Notes: generated from the sequence alone by a model not told the origin. Positions 1 through 10,627 are shown, counted from the stretch's first letter. The stretch: DNA of 64,000 nt from Hyphomicrobiales bacterium (GCA_947455995.1 CANGQA010000002.1:25316-89315), one strand, 5' to 3'. Numbers and translations: made by a program.

Positions 1-450
1 ATCGGCGAACGGATCGACCATGTTGACGGCATGACCGTGGAAGAGGCCGAACACCAGATGGCAACTCGGCTCTATCAAAACACCGCGAAAGTGCATTTCG
101 ATGCCTTCCATCAGGCTCATAGCCGGTTCGGCAAGCGATTGATCTATGGCGGAGTGGTGATTTCACTGGCCCGTGGCCTGTCTTTCAACGGTTTGGGCAA
201 CGTATTCCATGTGGCAGCCATCAATGCGGGCCGTCATGTTGCGCCGCTCTTTGCTGGAGAGACGGTTTTTGCTTGGAGCGAGGTGCTTGATAAGGCCACT
301 TTGCCCGGGCGCGACGATGTTGGTGCCCTCAGAATGCGGCTAGTGGCCACCAAAAACCGTCCCTGCCATGATTTCCCGTATCTGGAAGGCAAGGCCTATG
401 ACCCCGCTGTGATCCTCGATCTCGATTATTGGGCGTTGATTGTTCAGTAA
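1..450 (+). CDS. MaoC-family hydratase, mesaconyl-CoA hydratase (Mcd) type, 3' end only
   Basis: The reading frame is open from base 1, so the gene begins left of the window; about 149 C-terminal residues are seen, under half of a family member of roughly 340. The hotdog-fold segment around FGKRLIYGGVVISLARGLSF and the ending DPAVILDLDYWALIVQ resemble beta-methylmalyl-CoA dehydratase (mesaconyl-C1-CoA hydratase) of the ethylmalonyl-CoA pathway, a cytoplasmic enzyme acting on acyl-CoA. That pathway ends in glyoxylate, propionyl-CoA and, by further carboxylation, succinyl-CoA, which fits its position just upstream of the succinate dehydrogenase genes. A generic MaoC dehydratase is the alternative. 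An internal ATG at 31 is not taken as the start because homology continues upstream of it. Confidence 0.7.
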   Translation: MGERIDHVDGMTVEEAEHQMATRLYQNTAKVHFDAFHQAHSRFGKRLIYGGVVISLARGLSFNGLGNVFHVAAINAGRHVAPLFAGETVFAWSEVLDKATLPGRDDVGALRMRLVATKNRPCHDFPYLEGKAYDPAVILDLDYWALIVQ

Positions 451-577
451 AAATCATAAAGAGGGGTTTTTTTTCTCCGCCCCCTAGCCTAATGGTCATA
501 TCGACCTATGATTGCAGAATGGTGCAGATCAGTTTAGAAGCACTGCACAAACTTGCTTCGGGAAAGCGAAAGTGTCC

Positions 578-976
578 ATGGCTCATTCGAAACCGCCTCT
601 CCATCGCCCATTGTCGCCGCATTTGCAGATTTATCGCCCTGCGTTGACCATGATCATGTCGATTGTCCACCGCATTACGGGTGCGGCTTTGTATTTCGGC
701 ACTGTTATTCTTGCCGTATGGCTGATGACAGCGGCCACCAGCGCATCGAGTTTCGCGGTTGTGCATGGCTTTTTGGGGTCATGGTTCGGTCAGTTGATCC
801 TGATCGGTTACAGCTGGGCCTTGTTGCATCATATGTTTGGCGGCATCCGCCATTTTGTCTGGGATACGGGCCGTGGCTTTGGCGCAGACGAGCGCCATCT
901 GTTTGCTGTTCTGACCCTGGTGGGTTCTGTGCTTTCGACTGGCCTGATCTGGGTCGTCGTTTATTCAGTCAGGTAA
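578..976 (+). CDS. sdhC: Succinate dehydrogenase cytochrome b556 subunit
   Basis: This 132-residue protein is the larger membrane anchor of complex II; it helps bind haem b and ubiquinone in the inner membrane. It opens with the family pattern RPLSPHLQIYRP, then SIVHRITG (residues about 28-35) and has three hydrophobic segments, with the haem-ligand type histidine in LLHHMFGGIRH. The ATG at 578 is preferred over an upstream in-frame ATG at 512 because the extra 22 residues have no family similarity. It is the first gene of sdhCDAB and ends 5 bases before sdhD. Confidence 0.92.
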   Translation: MAHSKPPLHRPLSPHLQIYRPALTMIMSIVHRITGAALYFGTVILAVWLMTAATSASSFAVVHGFLGSWFGQLILIGYSWALLHHMFGGIRHFVWDTGRGFGADERHLFAVLTLVGSVLSTGLIWVVVYSVR

Positions 977-981
977 AAACC

Positions 982-1374
982 ATGTCCGACGCCACTTCAA
1001 TGAAAACACCGATGAAACGGGTGCGCGGTCTTGGGTCTGCCAAGACCGGTACCGATCATTTCTGGACCCAGCGTCTGACCGCCGCGGCCACCATGCTTCT
1101 GGCTCTTGCGCTCGTTGTTGTGCTGGTCAGCACTGTTGGCAAAGATGCGGTTGCAGCACGCGCCGTGCTGGCGCAACCATTGGTTGCTGTTCTTTTGCTG
1201 CTGTTCATTGTCAGCGGCATCGCCCATATGCGGATCGGCATGCAGGTGATTATCGAGGATTATGTGCATGAGGAAGGCGCGAAAGTCATCGCGCTCGGTC
1301 TCAACACGTTTTTTTCGGCCACCATCGCTGTGGTCTGTCTGTTTGCTGTTCTTAAATTGAGTTTTGGAGGCTGA
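982..1374 (+). CDS. sdhD: Succinate dehydrogenase membrane anchor subunit
   Basis: This 130-residue small membrane subunit of complex II pairs with SdhC to hold the SdhAB arm and form the quinone site. It has three predicted membrane helices (about residues 33-54, 64-85 and 104-127). The segments [11 protein letters not shown] near residue 27 and [15 protein letters not shown] after the second helix are family-typical, and the latter contains the haem-side histidine. A much longer in-frame ORF runs upstream through sdhC in another frame; ATG 982 follows sdhC by 5 bases and gives the expected length. Confidence 0.92.
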   Translation: MSDATSMKTPMKRVRGLGSAKTGTDHFWTQRLTAAATMLLALALVVVLVSTVGKDAVAARAVLAQPLVAVLLLLFIVSGIAHMRIGMQVIIEDYVHEEGAKVIALGLNTFFSATIAVVCLFAVLKLSFGG

Positions 1375-1378
1375 AACC

Positions 1379-3211
1379 ATGGCATCGCAGCAGGGCTCAA
1401 CAGCAGCACCATCCGTGAATGGTCTGGCCTATCCGATCACCGATCATACGTTTGATGTCGTGGTGGTTGGTGCGGGCGGAGCGGGTTTGCGCGCAACAGT
1501 GGGTTGCGCTCAGGCCGGACTTCGTACCGCATGTATTTCAAAGGTCTTTCCGACCCGTTCGCATACGGTTGCAGCACAAGGTGGCATTTCTGCCTCGCTC
1601 GGCAATATGGGTGCGGATGACTGGCGCTGGCACATGTATGATACCGTCAAGGGGTCAGACTGGCTGGGCGATCAGGATTCGATCGAATATCTGTGCCGCA
1701 ATGCTCCGGCTGCCGTATACGAGCTGGAACATTGGGGTGTGCCGTTCTCGCGCACCGAAGAAGGCAAGATTTACCAGCGTCCTTTTGGTGGCATGACCAC
1801 CGATTTCGGCAAAGGCATCGCCCAGCGGACCTGCGCGGCAGCTGACCGGACCGGCCATGCGATTTTGCATACGCTTTATGGTCAGGCTTTGCGCAATGCG
1901 ACCGAATTTTTCATCGAATATTTCGCCATCGACCTGATTATGGATGAAGAGGGCCGCTGCCGTGGCGTGGTTGCCTTGAAGATGGATGACGGTACGATCC
2001 ACCGTTTCCGTTCACATCTGGTGATTTTGGCGACAGGCGGTTATGGCCGCGCCTATTTCTCGGCGACATCGGCCCATACCTGCACAGGTGACGGCAATGC
2101 GATGGTGCTGCGGGCGGGCCTGCCATTGCAGGATATGGAATTCGTGCAGTTCCATCCTACTGGTATTTACGGTGCAGGCTGCCTGATTACCGAGGGGTCG
2201 CGCGGTGAAGGTGGCTATCTGACCAATTCGGAAGGCGAGCGCTTCATGGAGCGTTATGCGCCTTCCGCGAAGGATCTTGCTTCGCGCGACGTGGTGTCAC
2301 GCGCCATGACCATGGAAATTCGCGGTGGTCGCGGCGTGGGTAAAAACAAGGATCATATCTATCTGCATCTTGACCACCTCGATCCGAAGATCCTGGCCGA
2401 ACGTCTGCCCGGCATTTCGGAAAGTGCCAAGATTTTTGCAGGCGTCGATGTGACGAAGGAGCCGATTCCGGTTCTGCCGACCGTGCATTACAACATGGGC
2501 GGTATCCCGACCAATTTCCACGGCGAAGTGCTGACCAAGAAGGACGGTGATCCTGATCGGGTTGTGCCTGGCTTGATGGCAATCGGCGAAGCGGCTTGCG
2601 TGTCGGTGCATGGTGCCAACCGTCTGGGCTCCAATTCCTTGATCGATTTGGTGGTGTTTGGACGTGCTGCCGGTCTGCGCGCCGCCGAGCTGGTGACAGC
2701 TGGTGAACGCCATGCAGATTTGCCCAAGACCTCGGCTGATCTGGCCTTGTCGCGTCTTGACGGGTTCCGTCATGCTTCGGGTGGAACCGCAACGGCTGAA
2801 CTGCGGATGGATATGCAGCGCACGATGCAGAACAATTGCGCGGTGTTCCGCACCGGCGACGTACTGGAAGAAGGCCATACGCTGATCCACAAGGTCGCTG
2901 GCGGCAAGGATGACATCCGTGTCACCGACCGTTCGCTGATCTGGAACACCGATCTGCTGGAAACGCTGGAATTCGACAATCTGATCGCCCAAGCGGTGGT
3001 GACGATGGATTCGGCCCTCAACAGGCAGGAAAGCCGCGGCGCGCACGCGCGCGAGGATTTCTCGGCCCGTGATGACGTGAACTGGATGAAGCATACTTTG
3101 GCCTGGCTCGATGAAAAGAATGCCAAGGTCAAAATCGACTATCGTCCGGTGCACACCTATACAATGAGCAACGACATCCAATATATCGAGCCAAAAGCTC
3201 GCGTGTATTGA
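1379..3211 (+). CDS. sdhA: Succinate dehydrogenase flavoprotein subunit
   Basis: This 610-residue flavoprotein oxidises succinate to fumarate at the cytoplasmic face. It has the Rossmann FAD motif GAGGAGLRA (residues 31-39), the covalent-FAD histidine His62 in [10 protein letters not shown], the substrate-site segment HPTG followed by TEGSRGEGG near residues 258-278, and [11 protein letters not shown] near residue 410. Its end, EPKARVY, is usual for alphaproteobacterial SdhA. GGAGG lies eight bases before ATG 1379; the TTG at 1364 overlaps sdhD and is not needed. It lies between sdhD and sdhB in one operon. Confidence 0.97.
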   Translation: MASQQGSTAAPSVNGLAYPITDHTFDVVVVGAGGAGLRATVGCAQAGLRTACISKVFPTRSHTVAAQGGISASLGNMGADDWRWHMYDTVKGSDWLGDQDSIEYLCRNAPAAVYELEHWGVPFSRTEEGKIYQRPFGGMTTDFGKGIAQRTCAAADRTGHAILHTLYGQALRNATEFFIEYFAIDLIMDEEGRCRGVVALKMDDGTIHRFRSHLVILATGGYGRAYFSATSAHTCTGDGNAMVLRAGLPLQDMEFVQFHPTGIYGAGCLITEGSRGEGGYLTNSEGERFMERYAPSAKDLASRDVVSRAMTMEIRGGRGVGKNKDHIYLHLDHLDPKILAERLPGISESAKIFAGVDVTKEPIPVLPTVHYNMGGIPTNFHGEVLTKKDGDPDRVVPGLMAIGEAACVSVHGANRLGSNSLIDLVVFGRAAGLRAAELVTAGERHADLPKTSADLALSRLDGFRHASGGTATAELRMDMQRTMQNNCAVFRTGDVLEEGHTLIHKVAGGKDDIRVTDRSLIWNTDLLETLEFDNLIAQAVVTMDSALNRQESRGAHAREDFSARDDVNWMKHTLAWLDEKNAKVKIDYRPVHTYTMSNDIQYIEPKARVY

Positions 3212-3239
3212 TCCTGAAGGTCTGGAACGGGAAGAGATC

Positions 3240-4019
3240 ATGGTCCAGTTGAACCTCCCCAAGAACTCCCGCGTCGGTGTTGGCAAAGTGTGGCCAAAGC
3301 CTGCAGGAGCAAAGAATCTGAAAGAATTCCGGATCTATCGCTATGATCCGGATGGCGAGAGCAATCCGCGCACCGATACCTATTTCGTCGATCGTGACGA
3401 TTGCGGCCCGATGATTCTGGATGCCCTGTTGTGGATCAAGAACAAGATTGATCCGACATTGACCTTCCGCCGCTCGTGCCGCGAGGGGATTTGCGGGTCA
3501 TGCGCGATGAATATTGACGGGCTGAACACGCTGGCCTGCACAAAGGGCATGGATGATGTGCCCGGCGTGGTCAAAATCTATCCTTTGCCGCATATGCCTG
3601 TGATCAAGGATCTGGTGCCTGACCTGACCAATTTCTACGCCCAGCACGCATCGGTCGAGCCCTGGTTGCACACAAGCTCGCCGCAGCCAGAAGCCGAATG
3701 GAAACAGTCGCATGATGACCGCGAAAAGCTCGATGGTCTTTACGAGTGCATCTTGTGCGCCTGCTGCTCGACCTCTTGCCCGAGCTACTGGTGGAATGGC
3801 GACCGCTATCTCGGTCCTGCGGCTCTGTTGCAGGCCTATCGCTGGCTGATCGATTCCCGGGACGAGGGCACTGGCGAGCGTCTGGATGCGCTGGAAGATC
3901 CGTTCCGTCTCTATCGTTGCCATACCATCATGAATTGTGCCAATACCTGCCCGAAGGGTTTGAACCCCGCCAAGGCGATTGCCGAAATCAAGAAGATGAT
4001 GGTCTCGCGTCAGGTTTGA
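3240..4019 (+). CDS. sdhB: Succinate dehydrogenase iron-sulfur subunit
   Basis: This 259-residue electron-transfer subunit links the SdhA flavin to quinone. Cys80, Cys85, Cys88 and Cys100 form the plant-type 2Fe-2S site. The CxxCxxCxxxCP cluster starting at Cys170 and the later [17 protein letters not shown] segment near residue 227 supply the 4Fe-4S and 3Fe-4S ligands. The length is normal. A GGGAAGAG ribosome site precedes ATG 3240. It is the last gene of sdhCDAB and is followed by a terminator. Confidence 0.96.
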   Translation: MVQLNLPKNSRVGVGKVWPKPAGAKNLKEFRIYRYDPDGESNPRTDTYFVDRDDCGPMILDALLWIKNKIDPTLTFRRSCREGICGSCAMNIDGLNTLACTKGMDDVPGVVKIYPLPHMPVIKDLVPDLTNFYAQHASVEPWLHTSSPQPEAEWKQSHDDREKLDGLYECILCACCSTSCPSYWWNGDRYLGPAALLQAYRWLIDSRDEGTGERLDALEDPFRLYRCHTIMNCANTCPKGLNPAKAIAEIKKMMVSRQV

Positions 4020-4050
4020 CCTCGGCTGTCCGGGCAAGACGATGACCGAT

Positions 4051-4082
4051 AAAAAAAGGGCACCTCAGGGTGCCCTTTTTTG
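4051..4082. terminator. Bidirectional rho-independent terminator after sdhB
   Basis: GGGCACC and GGTGCCC pair around a TCAG loop, with an A-run before and a T-run after, so it can act for both strands. It separates sdhCDAB from the convergent MAPEG gene. Confidence 0.9.
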
Positions 4083-4119
4083 TCGGTCATTTCTCATAAA
4101 TGGCTTGGTCTAATCGTTT

Positions 4120-4497
4120 TCAGGCCGTGATTGCCACAACACCTATCGCCAATACGCAAGCAAGACCGACCATCCAGACGATCGAGCGTAGCAATGGCTT
4201 GTCGGTGAGATAGGCACCGATATAGGCGATGCGTGCGAGGATAAAAACAACAGCAAGCGCATTGACCGACAGCGGATCGGCATGGGTCAGGCCAGCCAAT
4301 AAAACCACAGCGGCAAAGAAGGGGAATGCTTCGAAACTATTGGCATGGGCAGCGACTGCGCGGGCCTGGCGTCCCTTGAATTTGGCCATGCTTTCGCGCG
4401 GGCGGGCATTGTCATAGCCGCCGCCGCTTTTGGCAAAGCCAACTGCGATATAGGGCAGCAATCCGGCAATCAGGAGACAGTAATAGGCAATGGTCAT
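4120..4497 (-). CDS. MAPEG family membrane protein
   Basis: This 125-residue protein has four hydrophobic helices. The pattern NARPRE, then AVAAHANSFEAFPFFAAVVL in the second helix, is typical of bacterial MAPEG proteins (YecN-like). Eukaryotic relatives handle glutathione or eicosanoids; the bacterial role is mostly unknown. ATG at 4497 is chosen because the first helix begins directly there; an upstream extension to 4683 is cysteine- and proline-rich and unlike the family. It is convergent with sdhB and apparently a single-gene unit. Confidence 0.8.
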   Translation of the reverse strand: MTIAYYCLLIAGLLPYIAVGFAKSGGGYDNARPRESMAKFKGRQARAVAAHANSFEAFPFFAAVVLLAGLTHADPLSVNALAVVFILARIAYIGAYLTDKPLLRSIVWMVGLACVLAIGVVAITA

Positions 4498-4558
4498 GAT
4501 CGGACATCCGTGTGATTGGATCCTGTCTACGCAAATGGGACAGGATCGGTTCACAGCC

Positions 4559-5146
4559 TCAATGGGTTTTAAGATGGAAAGGCTGCAGCCAACGGCGTTG
4601 CAGGTCCAGCACGGCGGTGGCAAATCCGTTGGCATCGTCAAAGGCTTCGCTGAAGCGGCTTTCGGCGGTCGCCTCATCGGCATTCAGCACGCCGATCACG
4701 TCACCCGAATCAAAGGTCAACTCGGCCTCGAATTTGCGCGCCAGAGCCTGCATGGCGCGATTATGCGTCAGGCAACTGGCATAAAGCCGCTTCATGCGGC
4801 GGTTGCGGGCCGCCCTGATCACGCGTTTGAACAGAGCCGTGCCGAGACCGCGCCCGCGCCAGCCATTTTCGATGCTGAACGCGGCTTCCCCGTCCAGTCC
4901 ATCATGCCCCATATCCCGCAGTTCAGCAGCACCGCGGATCATGCCATCCTCGAAATAGCCAAATGTCACGCCAACCAGCGCAAAGCAACGCTCGGCATAA
5001 TCGCTGACAAAGCTATCATTGGCACTCATACCAAACCGGTTGTGGCGGGTATCGGCATCCAGACGCAACAAATGGTCGCGGAAGGCCGTGAGATCGGTGG
5101 GCCATAATTTGCGGATAAAGCCATTTGGCTTGATCACCTGTCCCAT
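4559..5146 (-). CDS. GNAT-family N-acetyltransferase
   Basis: This 195-residue protein has a GNAT fold. The acetyl-CoA pyrophosphate loop RGRGLGTALF lies near residues 96-105, preceded by the beta-4 strand GEAAFSIENGW, and the later NRAMQALARKF helix is usual for the family. The N-terminal stretch FIRKLWPTDLTAFRDHLLRL is seen in GNAT proteins described as stress- or protein-acetylation related, but the substrate cannot be read here. GAGGG lies five bases before ATG 5146. It diverges from the GST gene across a palindrome-containing spacer. Confidence 0.8.
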   Translation of the reverse strand: MGQVIKPNGFIRKLWPTDLTAFRDHLLRLDADTRHNRFGMSANDSFVSDYAERCFALVGVTFGYFEDGMIRGAAELRDMGHDGLDGEAAFSIENGWRGRGLGTALFKRVIRAARNRRMKRLYASCLTHNRAMQALARKFEAELTFDSGDVIGVLNADEATAESRFSEAFDDANGFATAVLDLQRRWLQPFHLKTH

Positions 5147-5197
5147 AACACCCTCTTTCGTCCATGACGAATAAACAGACTACACGAAACACAAAGT

Positions 5198-5253
5198 TTG
5201 TGCAGCGCACAATTGCCGATAGTTGTGGCAAGAATGTGAAGGTGCTGCACAAA
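5198..5253. promoter_or_regulatory. Palindrome TTGTGC-AGC-GCACAA plus a related half-site
   Basis: A perfect inverted repeat TTGTGCAGCGCACAA lies at 5198-5212 in the divergent spacer between the GNAT and GST genes. A second, inverted copy of its left part, GCTGCACAAA, follows at 5244-5253. A similar CTGCACAAAC occurs before sdhC at about 543-552. The symmetry suggests an operator; the regulator is unknown. Confidence 0.4.
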
Positions 5254-5323
5254 TTTTAACAAAAGGATCTTTCCAGCGCAGCGGGACTGGCTGATAATAT
5301 AAAAATGAGGGAGATCCAGATCA

Positions 5324-5959
5324 ATGACCCAGGACAACGTGCTTTATTGCTTCGCCCAGTCGGGCAATGCCTACAAGGTCGCACTTTATTTCGCATTGAC
5401 CGGCGAGAAGTGGACGCCGCAATTCGTCGATTTTTTCAATGGCGAGACACGCTCGAAAGCCTATCGGGAGGCGGTCAATGCGATGGGGGAGGTGCCGGTC
5501 TTGAAGCGCAAGGACGGGTTGTTTACCCAATCAGGTGCGATTTTAAGCATGCTGGCGGAAGAAAGCGGCCATTTCGCGCCAAAATCCGCACATGAACGCT
5601 ACGAGGTTAACCGTTGGATCCTTTTCGACAACCATAAATTCACCAGCAACTATGCCACTTTGCGGTTTTTGCTGTCCTTTGCCAAAACCGGTGAGACGGG
5701 GGCGACCGAATTTCTGCGCGGACGGGTGAAAGCAGCCTTCAAACTGGCTAACGAGCATTTTGTCAGTCATGAGTTTGCCGCGGCCGACCGCCCGACCATC
5801 GCCGATCTTTCGATGGCAGGTTATGTCTATTACCCCGAGGATGTCGGGATTGACTGGAGCGATTATCCGCATCTGCAGGCATGGAAAGACCGTATTGCCG
5901 CTCTGCCCGGCTGGCAGCATCCTTATGACCTGATGCCGGGACACCCTTTGCCGGCGTGA
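5324..5959 (+). CDS. Glutathione S-transferase family protein
   Basis: This 211-residue protein has a GST layout: an N-terminal thioredoxin-like domain (about residues 1-80) with the cis-proline segment MGEVPVLKRKDG and the glutathione-binding TQSGAILSML, then an all-helical C-terminal domain with the N-capping box PTIADLSMAGYVYY. The early CFAQSGNAYKV offers a cysteine/serine-type catalytic residue near position 9-12. GAGGGAG precedes ATG 5324. The substrate is unknown, and the gene appears monocistronic. Confidence 0.85.
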   Translation: MTQDNVLYCFAQSGNAYKVALYFALTGEKWTPQFVDFFNGETRSKAYREAVNAMGEVPVLKRKDGLFTQSGAILSMLAEESGHFAPKSAHERYEVNRWILFDNHKFTSNYATLRFLLSFAKTGETGATEFLRGRVKAAFKLANEHFVSHEFAAADRPTIADLSMAGYVYYPEDVGIDWSDYPHLQAWKDRIAALPGWQHPYDLMPGHPLPA

Positions 5960-6068
5960 TCTGGTCTTTTCCCATCGTTTGACCCCTCAAGCGTTCTGGC
6001 TGCTTGCTCAAGGCTGCCCGAGCGCTTAGGGGCTTAGTTGTCTTTGCCTCAGTCAGAGTTTTCGTCCC

Positions 6069-7235
6069 GTGAAGCCTATCCGACATCAATATGAAAGCAT
6101 GGCCGCCTCCGGTGCGATCGAGACAGATCAGGCGCAATTGGCGATTGTCGACCGTCTTGACGAGCTGGCGCAAACCCTGAACCAGCGATCCATTGCCAGC
6201 AAGGGCAGTGCGCTGGGCTGGTTGTTCCACAGGACCCGACCCGAGGCTCCCAAGGGCCTTTATATCTGGGGGTCGGTCGGGCGGGGCAAAACCATGCTGA
6301 TGGACCTTTTTTTCAATTCGGTGCAGAGCAGTTCAAAGCGGCGGGTCCATTTCCACGGCTTTCTGGCTGATGCCCATGCGCGTATCCACACCTTCCGGCA
6401 GGGTGTCAAACAGGGCAAGGTCAAGGATACCGATCCGATCCCGCCGGTCGCCGCCCAATTGGCGGCGGAGGCAAAATTGCTGTGTTTCGACGAATTCACC
6501 GTCACCGACATTGCCGATGCGATGATATTGGGGCGCCTGTTTACCGCTTTGTTCGAACTTGGCGTGGTTGTTGTGGCCACATCCAATGTCGTGCCTGAAC
6601 GGCTTTACGAGGGCGGCTTGAATCGCGCTCTTTTTCTGCCGTTCATCGATCTGCTGTCGCAGCGTATGGACATTGCCCAACTCGATGCCCGCACCGATTT
6701 CCGTATGGAAAAGCTCGGTGGCCTGCCTGTCTATTATACGCCGCTTTCGGGCCATACCAGCGCGGCGTTCGAGGAAGCCTTTCAGCGTCTTTCAGGAGGG
6801 TTGGTGGCCAAGCCGCTCGTTCTCAATGTGTTGGGACACGATCTGGACGTGCCGCAGGCTGCGGCGGGTATGGCGAGGTTCGATTTTCGGGATTTGTGTG
6901 AAAAACCGTATGGAGCCTCCGATTATCTGGCGGTGGCCAAAAAATTCCATACGGTTTTTCTGGAAAATATCCCGAAAATGGCCATTGAACGCCGCAACGA
7001 GGCCAAACGGTTCATAACGCTCATCGACATGCTTTATGACAATCATGTCAAATTGGTCGCCAGTGCCGAGGTCGAGGCGAATCTGCTCTATGAAGGGCAG
7101 CAGGGCCGCGAGGCATTTGAATTTGATCGCACAGTGTCACGCCTGATCGAGATGCGTTCCGAGGAGTATCTTTCGCATTCCCACGGCGTCAAGCGGGTGG
7201 TGAGCGGCAATACGACAGGCCTGATCGAGACCTAG
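6069..7235 (+). CDS. zapE: Cell division protein ZapE / AFG1-like ATPase
   Basis: This 388-residue P-loop ATPase of the ZapE/AFG1 family associates with the Z-ring in proteobacteria. Walker A GSVGRGKT is at residues 68-75, followed by MLMDLFF; Walker B LLCFDEF is near 137-143, then TDIADAMILGRLF, the sensor-1 segment ATSNVVPERLY and the family LNRALFLPFI. The GTG at 6069 keeps the N-terminal RHQYESMAASG, which aligns with other ZapE starts; ATG 6099 is the alternative. Its stop overlaps the convergent NRAMP-like gene by three bases. Confidence 0.9.
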   Translation: MKPIRHQYESMAASGAIETDQAQLAIVDRLDELAQTLNQRSIASKGSALGWLFHRTRPEAPKGLYIWGSVGRGKTMLMDLFFNSVQSSSKRRVHFHGFLADAHARIHTFRQGVKQGKVKDTDPIPPVAAQLAAEAKLLCFDEFTVTDIADAMILGRLFTALFELGVVVVATSNVVPERLYEGGLNRALFLPFIDLLSQRMDIAQLDARTDFRMEKLGGLPVYYTPLSGHTSAAFEEAFQRLSGGLVAKPLVLNVLGHDLDVPQAAAGMARFDFRDLCEKPYGASDYLAVAKKFHTVFLENIPKMAIERRNEAKRFITLIDMLYDNHVKLVASAEVEANLLYEGQQGREAFEFDRTVSRLIEMRSEEYLSHSHGVKRVVSGNTTGLIET

Positions 7236-8581
7236 TGGCCAAACAGTTCCGAGCCGATCAGCAGTGAGGCTGCCAGTCCCATGATCAATGTGGCGATCCA
7301 GCCCATGAATTTGAGGGAGCGGGGCAGCGTCCAGACGCCCATGGTTTGCTTGTCACATGACAGCACCATCATGCCGATCATGATCGGCACTGCGGCAAAG
7401 CCGTTGATGACAGCCGCCCAGAACAACATACGGATCGGGTCGATCCCGATCAGGGTAATCGCTACCCCGCCGAAGGTCGCGGCTGCAATGACACCGTAAA
7501 AGCCGATGGCATCGAGTGGCTTGGCGGCAAGAGTAGCGCGCCAATGCAAGGCCTCGGATACCGCATAGGCCGATGCGCCCGCCAGAACCGGAACGGCCAG
7601 CAGACCAGTGCCGATAATGCCACAGGCAAACAGGAGAAAGGTGAACACTCCGGCGATAGGGCGCAAGGCTTCGGCGGCTTGGGCTGCAGTGTTGATGGTC
7701 ACAATACCCTGGCTATGCAGGGTGGCGGCAGTTGTGAGGATGATGGCAAACGAGATGGTGTTGGAAAAGACCATCCCGATCATCGTATCCCACTTGATGC
7801 GGTTGATATGGCCATGCTGGTCACGCGGCGTACCACGCAAGGCCGCAGCGCGGTGGAGATTCAGTTCCTCGACCTCTTGTCCGGCCTGCCAGATGAACAC
7901 ATAAGGGCTGATGGTTGTGCCGAACACGGCCACCATGGTCAGCGCATAATCACTGGTCCAGCTGATCTCGGGCATGATCAAAGCGTGGCCGACCTCGATC
8001 CATGGTACTTTGATGGTCAACACAGCGATGACATAGACAAAGAGCACCATCGTCAGCCATTTCAACGCACCTGCATAGCGGCGATAGGAAACAGTGATTT
8101 CGAGTACGACACAGAGCAGCCCAAAAGCGACAGTCATGACTTTTGCAAACAGGTCCGAACCGCCGACCACCAGCCGCAAAGCTTCGCCCATAGCAGCGAG
8201 ATCGGCGGCGATGTTGATGATATTGGCAAACAGAACCAGTAGAACCACGCTGATGATCAGCGCAGGCGGGCTGCGGCGTGCTGCTGCCGCCATCAGGCCC
8301 TCACCGCTGGCACGTCCGATCCGGGCGGCAATCATCTGGATGGCAATCATGAAAGGCAGGGTGACAACCACTGTCCATAATTGATTGAAGCCGAATTGCG
8401 CGCCAGCTTGCGAATAGGTGGCAATGCCGGATGGATCATCATCGGCAGCCCCTGCAACAATTCCAGGGCCAAGCAAACGTTTCAATGAGTGGCGGGGATG
8501 ATTGTTGGCCGTCCCATGTTGCGGCTGGCTTGCCGTTTCGGGGGCAAGCGGTGGTTGGGCTGGCTGTGTGGCATCGGGCAT
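7232..8581 (-). CDS. NRAMP-family divalent metal transporter, variant motif class
   Basis: This 449-residue protein has about eleven membrane segments after a proline-rich cytoplasmic N-terminus of about 35 residues. It belongs to the NRAMP superfamily: LLGPGIVAGAADDDPSGIAT is the first helix and TTISPYVFIWQAGQEVEE the sixth. The classical DPGN and MPH metal-coordinating motifs are replaced by DPSG and SPY, so a standard manganese/iron uptake role is not assured. It is likely an inner-membrane cation or related transporter. It diverges from a TetR gene, a plausible local regulator. Confidence 0.82.
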   Translation of the reverse strand: MPDATQPAQPPLAPETASQPQHGTANNHPRHSLKRLLGPGIVAGAADDDPSGIATYSQAGAQFGFNQLWTVVVTLPFMIAIQMIAARIGRASGEGLMAAAARRSPPALIISVVLLVLFANIINIAADLAAMGEALRLVVGGSDLFAKVMTVAFGLLCVVLEITVSYRRYAGALKWLTMVLFVYVIAVLTIKVPWIEVGHALIMPEISWTSDYALTMVAVFGTTISPYVFIWQAGQEVEELNLHRAAALRGTPRDQHGHINRIKWDTMIGMVFSNTISFAIILTTAATLHSQGIVTINTAAQAAEALRPIAGVFTFLLFACGIIGTGLLAVPVLAGASAYAVSEALHWRATLAAKPLDAIGFYGVIAAATFGGVAITLIGIDPIRMLFWAAVINGFAAVPIMIGMMVLSCDKQTMGVWTLPRSLKFMGWIATLIMGLAASLLIGSELFGH

Positions 8582-8772
8582 AATGGGGTTCCCTGATCAC
8601 AGGACTGTGCGTCCGGATGGGTTCGGGTGCAAGGCCTAACTCGAAAATCATCGAAGAAATCAGTGCTGGAGAAGAGGCCGCAATGTAGGCCCTCTTGTGG
8701 TGATGGCCGTTTAGCTGTCATACATGGTCATTATGTTGTTTTTCAGCCGGGTGCGGGGTTTCGGGCAGTCTT

Positions 8773-9378
8773 ATGGCAGTTTCAAACGCAGTACGACAGG
8801 ACAGGCGGATTTTAGGGATCACGCGAGATCAGGTGCGTCGTTTTGGAGCCTCGCGGTTGACTCTGGTCTCGGTGGCTGAAGAAGCGGGCATGACCCATGC
8901 GAATATTTACCGCTATTTTGCATCCAAACTGGCCTTGTGCGATGCGCTGACGGCTGATTGGATGCGTGAGGTCGAAGGACGGTTGAGTGCGGTCGTCAAC
9001 TCGCCCGATCCCGCCGATGATAAGCTCGAACGCTTGCTGCTGGAGGTGATGCGCGTGCATCGGCGGCATCTGACAAGTGAACCCGAACTCTATGCCCTCC
9101 TGATCAATGCCTATGCCGAAAACCGTCTGGTTGCCCGCCAGCATAGGGCACGTATCGGCCAGTTGATCGAACAGATTCTCGATGAGGGGATTTCAGCGCA
9201 AGTGTTTCAGATGACAAGTAAAGAGCGGGCTCTCGGTCTTGTCTTCGACCTGTGTTACCGGTTTTTGCACCCTCAGGCGGTCGGCATAGACCGTACCATT
9301 CCCGAAAAGGCGGTTGAATCCCGTCACGCAACGGCTGCCCGCGCGGTGGTGATTGCACTGAAAGCCCGTTTGGGATGA
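8773..9378 (+). CDS. TetR-family transcriptional regulator
   Basis: This 201-residue protein has a TetR N-terminal helix-turn-helix: RRFGASRLTLVSVAEEAGMT then HANIYRYFASKLALCDAL (residues about 22-58). The C-terminal ligand domain is divergent, and its ligand is unknown. It is transcribed away from the NRAMP-like transporter with a 191-base shared spacer, the common arrangement for a local repressor. The ATG at 8773 has only a weak ribosome site, so a slightly different start is possible. Confidence 0.85.
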   Translation: MAVSNAVRQDRRILGITRDQVRRFGASRLTLVSVAEEAGMTHANIYRYFASKLALCDALTADWMREVEGRLSAVVNSPDPADDKLERLLLEVMRVHRRHLTSEPELYALLINAYAENRLVARQHRARIGQLIEQILDEGISAQVFQMTSKERALGLVFDLCYRFLHPQAVGIDRTIPEKAVESRHATAARAVVIALKARLG

Positions 9379-9418
9379 TTCACTTTTTGTTACAATTTAC
9401 AAAATTTGTTATTTATTA

Positions 9419-9435
9419 CCTGTTTTTTTAACAGG
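9419..9435. other. Short hairpin in the AT-rich spacer before mdh
   Basis: CCTGTT and AACAGG pair around a TTTTT loop, in the 278-base AT-rich spacer between the TetR gene and mdh. There is no trailing T-run, so this is at best a weak terminator or a leader element. Confidence 0.3.
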
Positions 9436-9560
9436 CGTTCACGAAGTGGTCTCGATCAAAAATTTAGTGCTAATCTATTGTTTTAAATAGAGAATATCCT
9501 GTTTTTCGGCGTTATTTCTATGCCCTATTCTCCTTATTGTTGTCTTTCTTAGTCATTAGC

Positions 9561-9590
9561 TTGACTTGATCAAGACCGAACGACTCGATA
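9561..9590 (+). promoter_or_regulatory. Possible sigma-70 type promoter for the mdh operon
   Basis: TTGACT at 9561-9566 and TCGATA at 9585-9590 are separated by 18 bases, about 65 bases before the mdh start. The -10 match is weak. Confidence 0.3.
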
Positions 9591-9644
9591 GGCGATGGGG
9601 GATCGGTATCGACCGATTGCTTATTTTTACTCAATTCCGTGTAA

Positions 9645-10619
<975 letters not shown>

Positions 10620-10627
10620 GTGAGATC

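Noticed and set aside
2297..3286. 329-codon antisense frame over sdhA
   Set aside because: Shadow frame without domain pattern or ribosome site.
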